Positions 55,861 through 64,000 of a stretch of DNA of 64,000 nt are shown one piece after another (the stretch's first letter is position 1; each line of letters starts with the position of its first letter). The notes beneath the pieces were generated by a model that made no database searches, was not told the DNA's origin, and saw nothing but the letters and a program-made list of their open reading frames with translations. A program made the position numbers and the translations under genes. Source of the stretch: Zygnema cylindricum (Eukaryota; Streptophyta; Zygnematophyceae; Zygnematales; Zygnemataceae); assembly GCA_037447655.1 (NCBI GenBank), contig JBBHKE010003471.1:59350-123349 (forward strand), read 5' to 3'.

Positions 55861-57180
55861 TGTTACTTATAACTAACTTTAAACGATTGTGACTCGTTTT
55901 CGTATAAGGGTTGCCATGGATTTTTTGGTTTGCATGTGACCTTGGTTTGAGTGTTGTTTTTCTTCAAAAACGGATGATACCTTGGACTTTGTTTTTCATT
56001 TGCTTTGCATTGTTTCTGAAACATTTTATTTGGTTGACTTGATCCATTTTGAAAATGACATCCATAGTGACGAAAATCAACATTCGTTTACCATATATGG
56101 AGTTCGGGTTTAAATTGTCTTTCTGATGATTTTGACGATTTGATTCTAATACTTCAATCGATACCTAATTTTGTGTAGATAACATCTTAAGACAGTTTAA
56201 ATCAGAAGGCAAAATATTCTCGCAAAGTTTTTGTTGGCAATTTAGAGCTTTTATAAAAATAAGTTCAAAAATGATATTGGATTAGAATATTCTCTGCATA
56301 AACTAAATTTCTAAAGCCATAAGCTTTTAAGCAATTTTTTTTTTACATCAAATGGAAATATTCGAGCAAATTTGAGAATTCTTTATGTTTTTAACAGTTA
56401 TACAGATAAATGATTAAATGAGAACGTTTAGAAAAATTGTGGATAGAAGTTTTCATTCAAACAACCTTTACAGCTTCAAGTTGGGTAACCTTGACACTTA
56501 TTTATTCTGTTCAAGGAGGTCCGAATACTCTACTTCTATTATTCTTGTAAACACTTGACACCATGGATCTGTAAAGGACTGTTGTTTTTCATTTTTCACA
56601 TGTCTTATTTTTCTGAAATCGTCATCTCTGCCAATCTTAATCCAAGAAACAAACCTCAACGTTCTGACAATTCATTTTTCATTCACCAATAATTTTTTTT
56701 CAACTTGTGTTCTTTTATTCCTACAGATTTCCTTCTAATGCCATCTGTTCGTTTTGCTAGTATTTGACAGTTCGCTATCGTTATTCTGAATATTGATATC
56801 TGGGATTTCGGTATTAGATATTTCTACCATCTGTACTCATATGCACAATCAGTCTGAGTTCCTATTTTGTTCTTTGACTCATTCGACATTAATTTAAGGC
56901 GAGTTTTTTTTTTCTAAGTAAAATTTGACATGTTTTTTTTGTACTTTCTCAAATTGCGCATTTTCAATTATGTGTGACGCAACAATTATGACCTGTTCCT
57001 GACTCTAATAATCGACCAAGCTAATATAAACTCATTACCCAAATAATTTTTCCTGACTCTACCTCTTCGGTGTACCGCTCTACAGACAGTCATTACCTCA
57101 TCAAATCTTTTACTTTCTCACTGGTAAATGCGCACCTAAGTTATTTCGTATTTCGTTCACTGTTGTTCTCATTCGACGAG
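55861..57180. other. LEA-e 3' flank, noncoding
   Basis: 55860-56040 is partly matched, inverted, at 59200-59290; 56100-56510 is matched inverted at 11930-12300. No gene recognised. Confidence 0.5.
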
Positions 57181-57760
57181 AAGATTTTGTATACAATTTT
57201 GAGTAACCTTTTTGGGGAAATCAAGGAAATTGGATGAGGGAACGACTAAGAGAAAGATATCGGGGAAAATGGGGAAATTCAGTGGGGAAAATATGGAAAG
57301 CAGACGCGAAAATGAAGCAAACGCGCTGGCAAAAACTGAGGGAAACTTAGGCAAAGGGAGAAGTGCCAGTGGGAAAAATGTGACCGTTAAATGTGGAAGT
57401 TGAGAAAAGATATGCTGAGGGGAGATTTTATTATGAAAGTGAAGAAATTCAGGGAGGCGGGATGGGGTAACGGAATGTGGAAATTAAAAGAGATTAGATG
57501 AGGCAGATGTGGGTCTGAGAAAAAGTAAATGGGGGAAATAGGAAAATTTTGAGGATAAAATGAACAAACTAAATGGGGAAGTGAAGGACATTAGATGAGG
57601 CAGAGGGGAAAATCTGAGGGTAAGTTAAGGAGGAAAGTGGGGAAATGCAGTGGGAGCAATTGTGGAAAGGCTATGGAAAAATAGCTAAAGTCATAAGGAA
57701 AATCGGGATGACAAAAGTGGGGAAATCAAATCTAGTTAACTGAAAATATGTTGGTTGAAT
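57181..57760 (+). repeat. Additional GGGGAAA-type degenerate repeat block
   Basis: Words such as GGGGAAATCAAGGAAATT, GGGGAAAATGGGGAAATTC and GTGGGGAAATGCAGTGGG are repeated with drift. It resembles the 3'UTR intron content of the LEA genes, although no LEA exon adjoins it. Confidence 0.7.
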
Positions 57761-59446
57761 GCGTATAACGGGATTTTTGTAAGTTGGGTTTTTTCAGGGT
57801 CGTAGCCTAAGTCGAAGATCGAGAACTCAAGTCATGAAGTACTTCGATTTCGGCTGTGTACTATAACAGATTGTGTGCACTGTACATTACTTTTTTATTT
57901 ACAAAGGATTGCTTACACTGTATACGAACACTCTAATTTGGTCAGCAAAAAATTATCTAGCGCAAATGGTGTAATGTACCTAAGAGGAGAACAGAAGAGA
58001 TGATAAGGGAGATAAACAAGAAAAAGCAATTAACATGCAAAATTCTTTCTTAATTTCAAGGATGTTATCCCTCTCTTCCCATCCTCCCAATTTTTTTTTA
58101 TTCCCCTCCCAATTCAAGTCAATTTTCCAGATTCTGCTTTGTTACCCCCTGAGTTTGTTATTAGAATGTACAGTCTCTTTGTTGGTATTTAACATTGCAC
58201 TAAGAAACATGCCAAGTAGCAATTTGAAGCACAACTTTGTTTGGAAACATTTTGAAAACGCCCGTCGCTATAAAAATTAAAACGAAAGTTCTCTTCTACA
58301 CATACTGTAATCGCAAAAAAACACAAGAGAGACAAAAGATTATTCAGGATTGTATTCAAAAGGTGGTTGACGAAGGAGAACGGTAACGAGAAAACAACAA
58401 TGAGTAAACTAAAAAATAGCTAGAGCGAGTGCCCTTTGGGAGTAAACTGGCTAATGAGGTTCTGAAGACGTCAAAAGAATCTATGAAGGGTAACGGGCCA
58501 ATCATTGATATTTGATCGATTAGAATCAGGAACAGATACTTCTCGTTATGCCCTATCCTCACATATATGGCTAGTTTGTTAAGTAGTAGATCAGAATTTA
58601 GAAGTGCGACTGAACTTGCAAGTGTTTAAAGTACAGTGCACAAATGCCTAATGTCCAAATTCCACATACTGAGCTTCTATTAAAACATCGAAAGTTATAG
58701 TGATAGAGAACTGTCAACTAATCGCAACGCTAGAAGAAAAATGCAGCAAAAGTATGTTCGGAAAAAAACTGGGGCCGCTAAAGAGCTTTTGTGAGGAAAT
58801 CGGCAAAAAGACAGTGAAGAAAACGAACAATGTCATCATATTCTTTTCCGCAGGGGAAATAACATCGAATGTAAATGCCCGTCGAAAATTTTCTTCATTT
58901 GACGATGATAAATAGGGCTTTCCAAGTGGAAAAAGGGGAACCCGTGAAGGTAGTCGAAGATGGTTGAAGTAATGAATATGTTCGGGTAAACCGGAGATCT
59001 ATAAGAAATTTTTGAAACAAGACGGCTTCTTTGGTGTTATGGATAGTGATTTATTCACACATTTTAAATTATAACTTCACGAAGAATAACCAATGCTTTC
59101 GATTGACATGTGATATCAGTTTCGAAGACATTCTAGCCATCCAAAACAATGTGTTCGAAGTCTATTGAATACCAAATAGAGCAAACGAAAGAAAACTCAT
59201 AGATCACCGGTTTTGAAGGAAAAAGACAAAAACATCCACATCAAATCCATTTGTAAAGCAGAAAACCAATGTCAACTCTTGCAAAAAAATCGATTCAAAA
59301 TCGTTTAGATAAAGTTTCACGTAACAAAATTTTGTACAGAGTATAAACCTAATCCACTATATACATCCTTGGAGATTCTTTACTTTTTCAAAATCAAAAT
59401 GTTGATAGTTTTTTGTACAATTTAGTGTACCATTCAAGTAGCAAAA
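57761..59446. other. Noncoding, contains the LEA-f 3' end
   Basis: The portion 59200-59446 is the LEA-f last exon and 3' flank by homology to LEA-e. The remainder shows no gene. Confidence 0.45.
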
Positions 59447-60294
59447 TCTACAAAAAAGGTACACATCATTGATTAAACATAGATCCCAATAGAAAAACGG
59501 AAAGCAAGATAGAAAATGAATAAAAACAAAGATATATACTTTCTTGAACCTGGATTCCAAGTCCTAAATTAACTCTTAAAACCTTCCAAGCGACTTCTTC
59601 AATTTCAAAAGTAAATAATTATTTCATATGCATTTGGCCAACATTCTTTTTCAATTTTCTGTAAAATTCGATTTCCCCTCTTCTCCCGTTAAATCTCCAT
59701 ACAACGTTTCCCACATTTGTTTTCAGCAATTTCGTTGACTTTTGTGCAATTTTCCCGATATTTAATTCGGTTGTGCACAACATTTTATCACTATATTCCG
59801 TACTGAATATAAAAAGTTTCCCCATTGGTTTTCCCGACTTCCCCCACACATCTCCTCTTTCACCATTGACTCTCGTTCCTCACCATTTAACTTCCTCACC
59901 CCTAAACTTTTCCATTGAATCTCTCCATTGAGTTTCCTTGAAATTCCTCCTTTATTTACCCACAATTCCGTGCCAAAATTTTCCCCATTAAGCTAATCCA
60001 TTTCTCGCACATACTCCCTCTGGCTTTCACGCTCTGAATTCACAAAATTTCCCAGTTACATTTCCACGTTCTTACCGGTAAACTCCCCACTTTCCCAGGA
60101 CAGCTTTCCGACTTTTCCCACTGACTTCCCAGCTCACTCCCTCAACCGACCCGGCTTGCATTCCGCTCAGTCTTTCATACCGGGTTTCCTTAGTTTCCCC
60201 GTTCAATTTCCCATTTATATTCCCATTTAATTTCACCATTTTCCCCACTAAGTTTTTGACTTACCCCAGGGATTTCCCGCATTCTTTGGTCCCC
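59447..60294 (-). other. LEA-f 3'UTR with C-rich (G-rich on minus) intron
   Basis: Minus-strand donor GGG/GTAAGTC (intron from 60264) and acceptor TTTTTTGTAG (to 59448), 817 bp. The part from about 60250 to 59640 is GGGGAAA-type repeats on the minus strand. Confidence 0.6.
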
Positions 60295-61262
60295 TCAGTC
60301 GACCATCTTGTTCCCGGTGTCGTGAGCGGCCTGCTGCGTCTTCCCAGCGGCCTGGTGGGCGGCATCCTGCGTCTGCCCGGCAGCTTCCTGGGTCTTTCCT
60401 TGGGCGTGGCCCGCGGCTTCCTGGGTCTTTCCAGTGGCATGGCTGGCAGCATCCTGGGTTTGTCCTGCCGCGTCACGAGCCTTGTCGCCAGCCTGCTGAG
60501 CCGCACCCATCACGTGGTCCTTCCCTGCAGGGAACCGTTCAGCGCAACGGAAATCAGTTTACAATTTCGCTGGGAAATATGTCCTGTTCAAACAAAATTG
60601 CTAACTGAAAAAACATAATTTTCCTTGCGGTCGAAACAATGTCCCTTTTTATACTCATTCATTAGGAGGGTCCTGAGTTCTCACCTCCCTGGGCGTATCC
60701 CTTCACCATGTCAACAATGCTCTGAAAAGAAACCCGACCCACCAAACCATAATTAGAGTGGAAACGAGAAACTGGGTTGTCTAAACGAAATTTAATAATG
60801 ACAGGAAGGAAAAGAACACCTCGAGAAGGCACTGTGTTCAACCGAAGCTGTTTTACATGCGAAACAGTTTCATTTACAATACAGGATTGGTTCAAAGAAA
60901 TTGTGTTACTTGTTGTCTGCAAGAAACTAAGATCAGAGAAAGTCGCTAAACGTTTCTAAATTTCAAAAATGTAACTGCTTTTGAAACTGCTTAACATGGG
61001 ATAGATGCATTTTATATAAAGAACAATAAAATCTCAAGTCCTACATCAGTCAATGGGCAATTTGGTAATTTATTATCCACAGCAACGGATACACAGGCGT
61101 AGAATCTGAAGTGTTTGAGGATCTATCTGGTCCAATGCAACATTTTTCAAAACATTTCACCGAGCCATTAATGTAGTTTATAGAATCATATAGATAAAGA
61201 GTAGTCATAGGCGAAGGTCAAAAATTGAATCGCATTATGAACCTCACCTCTTGGTTCGACAT
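60295..61262 (-). CDS. LEA-f: intact group-3-like LEA protein, 93 aa
   Basis: Exons on the minus strand: 61248-61262 (MSNQE), 60685-60721 (SIVDMVKGYAQG) and 60295-60524; same phases and splice motifs as LEA-e. The protein differs from LEA-e at five residues (K-to-M in exon 2; N-to-H, T-to-A and the last two residues, VD instead of AN, in exon 3). TATA-like TATAAAGT is on the minus strand near 61389-61396. A 477-bp MITE (61520-61996) separates the proximal promoter from distal sequence whose G-box has mutated to CACATG. It forms an inverted pair with LEA-e, with homology extending through the 3'UTR introns and last exons. Confidence 0.92.
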
Positions 61263-61519
61263 AGTGATATAGGATAAGTTCAAGTAGAAAAAAGTGAAAG
61301 AAGAAATTAGAGGATATAAAGATTTTGAAGAATAAGCGGATGAGTTGACGGAAAATGCTGATTGTTAATGGGGAATGTCGGCCCACTTTATACGTTGCTT
61401 TGTCGATTTAACACGTTATTTACTGTGGAAAATTTGGACTTTTGGTATTCCACTATTCCGCAGGATAAGTTTTTGGAGTGTCCTTAGAAGCTTCAAGGAA
61501 AGTAGCACATCGTACAACG

Positions 61520-61996
61520 CATAGTTCAAAAGTAGGTGGAAGTACGCCTATACAATATGCCTATTGTACGCAAAACATACAATATGACCTTAAGACCCAT
61601 ATTGTATTGGTCGCAAAATGAAAAAAAATGGTCGCAAAATGAAAAAAAATAGTAACAGGATTGAGTTGCACATCGATCGATAGAGAATTAAACGTCATGT
61701 CTAAATTTTAAAAAACATTCGGACAAAAAATTATTTTTCTGTGAGTTTTGAGGTATTTTTTATTTAAACCGTCAGATTTGGACGATCAGACCGTCGCTAA
61801 TAAAAGTAGCGATCTAAAAAGATCACATGAAAAGCCCACAACACAACTTACGATAGGAAATCGTCAAGTTTGGAAGATCGGACGGTCGCTGATCAAAGTA
61901 GCTATTTAAGAAGATCACATGAAAAGCCCATAACACAACTTACGATAAAGGCGCCTACAGAAGGCCTACAATAGAAACGCCTACTTTTGAACTATG
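61520..61996. mobile_element. MITE-C2, hAT-like, in the LEA-f promoter
   Basis: Ends CATAGTTCAAAAGTAGG and CCTACTTTTGAACTATG (17 bp, perfect). Flanked by GTACAACG (61512-61519) and GTACATCG (61997-62004), an 8-bp duplication with one change. Internal tandem duplication of about 95 bp (AAGATCACATGAAAAGCCCA twice). Confidence 0.88.
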
Positions 61997-62237
61997 GTAC
62001 ATCGGTATTGCGCTTGTACACATGTCGCTACATCGAAATGGTTGTTTGTGCGTGGTTAAAACTCCCTTGCAGAATCTCAGCGCTCATATTTTGGAACAAA
62101 TGAGGGGAAGGGAAGCGCGTGTTTTGGGGGAAAAATTGAGTGACGCGACATCGAAAAGTTCAATTCGATCATAACAAGAGGCTAGGTAAAGTTAAAACTT
62201 CTTATCCAGTGAGCAGAAATCAGTAGTATGACGCCAA

Positions 62238-62745
62238 GTGCCGCTCAAACAGAAACGTGAACCAGTTGTTTTCTTCAGCTTAAGTGAAACGTGGCGCTCG
62301 CTTCAAGTCTCTGCCTCGTCGCGGCTCGTCGCTCTCTCCCACAGACTGTTTTTTTGCGCTTACGCTAATTTCGCAAAATTGTTTGGCCACCGACAATGTC
62401 CATCGAAATGTGTATGTACAATCGAGAAGGACCGTATCCGATGTGACACTGTTGACAATTAGAAGCTTTTGAAAGCGTACAACTGATTCGGTGACGTGTC
62501 TTGTACTTCTGTGTACCAAATGTTTCGAATCTTTCAATGGTCTGATACACGCTAGTTAACGTGCCAGCTTAAGAAAAGCTTCCTGTGAACACATAAAGTG
62601 GGACGTCTCTCCTTTTGCGACATAAAACAATCGATGCAAAATTATTATTCTCCCCTTTTTCAATCTCTTTAGTTTTCTGTTGACCTGTTCTCTCGCTTTC
62701 GTATTATCTTCGCCACTTTCAGACACAATGTCGAACTAAGAGGCG
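62238..62745 (+). pseudogene. LEA-g: dead exon 1 with promoter
   Basis: Homologous to 1050-1512. ATG at 62728 reads M S N then TAA (CAA in other copies), and the splice donor after GAG is GCGTC instead of GT. A copia-beta LTR begins at 62828. Confidence 0.85.
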
Positions 62746-62827
62746 TCAATCAGAAGTCCCTCCAAACAGTTCTTTTGTAGTATGTTAAGTGCAATTCATG
62801 TAAACGTTTCGTAAATGGTGTAGGATC

Positions 62828-64000
62828 TGCAATTCTGTGTCCTCCATTGGACTACAAAATACAGGAAGCCTCTAGTTAGTTATTAACTAGCCCAATTTAA
62901 CCCACAACCATTGCTGGCCAGGCAATCAAGCTGACAATCTGAATGCACCCCTATGCAGCAAGGACTCCCTTTAATCCGTAGGAAAAAGAATCTCTGAAAA
63001 CGCCCAACCAGGCGATAAGTTATGAGGCAGTAAAAATGCCAATTTGTACAAACTCTCAAAAAGAGAGGTGACTACCTACCAAAATTTTCTAAGTCCTGAT
63101 TCCCTCTAATAACTTCTATCTATTGAAGTACGGACCAATCAGATTACTGTACCGTACAAAAAGTATTGCTGCCGGTGTACCTTTTGTACGACCTATGTAC
63201 GACAAGGCTATTAAGTAGACGCGTGTCCGTATTTCACTCATCGGTACGTTCCTCGGAATTCCTATGACCGAATGTCATCCTTCCACGTGGGTCCAGGTCA
63301 TGCCACGTCACAAAACGCCAAAGTGACCACTCCGGGATTTCGGCGATGATGTTCGCCGTTGGATTTTATGCGAAACGCAATCTTAGCCGTAATAAATACT
63401 TGCGCGGCATTTGTTTCGCTGTCGAAACAAAATGTGTGGTATTTGTTTTCAATTACTATCGTACAACGTACTTTCTAAAACTGAATCTATGTACGTCGTA
63501 AATAGTTGTAGTTAAATGGATTTAATTCACCCGAATTATATATATATCTATCACATACCATAGCACTTAGCATTGGTCCTAGTTTTTTAGGATAAAGTTG
63601 ACCGCTACCAGCCAACTTGACGAACTGTAGGTACTGGGATCAAATATCTGGTCTATGAAGTATATTTTTAGTAACCTACTAAAAATAGCTGCCTGTTGAA
63701 CTTAGGCAGCCATGGATCAACCACCCTCTCTAACCTTGAATGACTACAACAAGTATGGGGGCTAGAGAGCGGAGGTGGAGGCAGGATGTCCGTCCTTTTC
63801 TTTTCTTTTTATACAAATATATTTAAACCTAGAAAATACTCTAGAAATCTATAAATTTCAACACTCCCGTTATTTTCTAGTCTAATTTTAATTTTTCTTT
63901 CAACCCGCATTTTTCCCGACAATATTTTAATTTAGGAGAGGGCACAGGTTTGGTCATCATGTCAGCTACAATTTCTTCATCAGGTCTATACACAAGATTT
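62828..64000 (-). mobile_element. Copia-beta element, 3' LTR and RNase H end (runs off window)
   Basis: The 3' LTR is 62828-63863 (1036 bp; TGCAATTCTGTG...TTTCAACA on the plus strand), then a purine tract (AACGGGAG on the element strand) and coding sequence equivalent to VADMMTKPVPSPKLKYCREK up to the window edge. The other LTR is outside the window. Confidence 0.9.

Noticed and set aside
60256-60618. 120-codon plus-strand open frame over LEA-f
   Set aside because: It is the antisense of LEA-f exon 3. The same antisense frame exists over LEA-e because the repeats are shared.

Overview
The window is nuclear DNA from a land plant or close streptophyte relative. Its protein-coding signal comes from spliced genes with GT..AG introns, ABRE/G-box promoters, plant-type LEA proteins and decayed Ty1/copia retrotransposons; there is no prokaryotic gene organisation. 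I cannot name the species. An intact S53 sedolisin gene is unusual for a seed plant, so a non-seed plant is a weak guess. The sequence is AT-rich and gene-poor. Transposon debris fills most of it, and one 10-base assembly gap lies at 25367-25376.

Two host gene families are present. (1) A cluster of small group-3-like LEA genes in alternating orientation: a partial copy at 1-561 (-), an exon-1 copy at 1498 (+), a pseudogene body at 12290-12810 (+), an exon-1 copy at 14428 (-), two intact genes at 53984-54820 (+) and 60295-61262 (-), and a dead exon 1 at 62728 (+). The intact copies share an unusual architecture: a 15-nt exon, a 37-nt exon, a 230-nt exon and a probable 3'UTR intron packed with degenerate GGGGAAA repeats. 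(2) A sedolisin (S53 serine-carboxyl peptidase): a complete six-exon, 649-aa gene at 33561-38463 (+) and a 3' pseudogene fragment at 4247-4978 (-).

Layout: 0-2 kb LEA divergent promoter; 2-5.2 kb copia scraps, a (TA)n tract and the sedolisin fragment; 5.3-8.4 kb a gag-protease-only copia element; 8.67-11.79 kb an internally deleted copia element (-); 11.9-15.1 kb LEA remnants and a copia RT fragment; 15.1-20.3 kb left arm of a large inverted repeat; 19.3-25.35 kb a nearly full-length copia element; gap; 25.4-26.1 kb a third copy of a LEA promoter; 26-33 kb noncoding DNA with tandem repeats and MITEs; 33.1-38.7 kb the sedolisin gene; 39.5-42.4 kb two TA-flanked TIR elements; 43.5-50.0 kb a copia element with a nested solo LTR; 48.2-52.9 kb right arm of the inverted repeat; 53-62.8 kb the inverted pair of intact LEA genes; 62.8-64 kb the 3' end of another copia element.

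Three observations stand out. First, one copia family has the 15-nt sequence GGTTATGGGCCCACC directly after its LTR. This is the exact complement of the anticodon arm of plant initiator tRNA-Met, as in Drosophila copia half-tRNA priming, and it sits inside the gag reading frame, whose ATG lies in the LTR. Second, a nearly perfect 4.6-kb inverted repeat centred near 34220 ends abruptly inside a MITE on one side and inside an LTR on the other, next to an assembly gap. Third, the sedolisin gene and the LEA 3'UTR intron are both worth following up.
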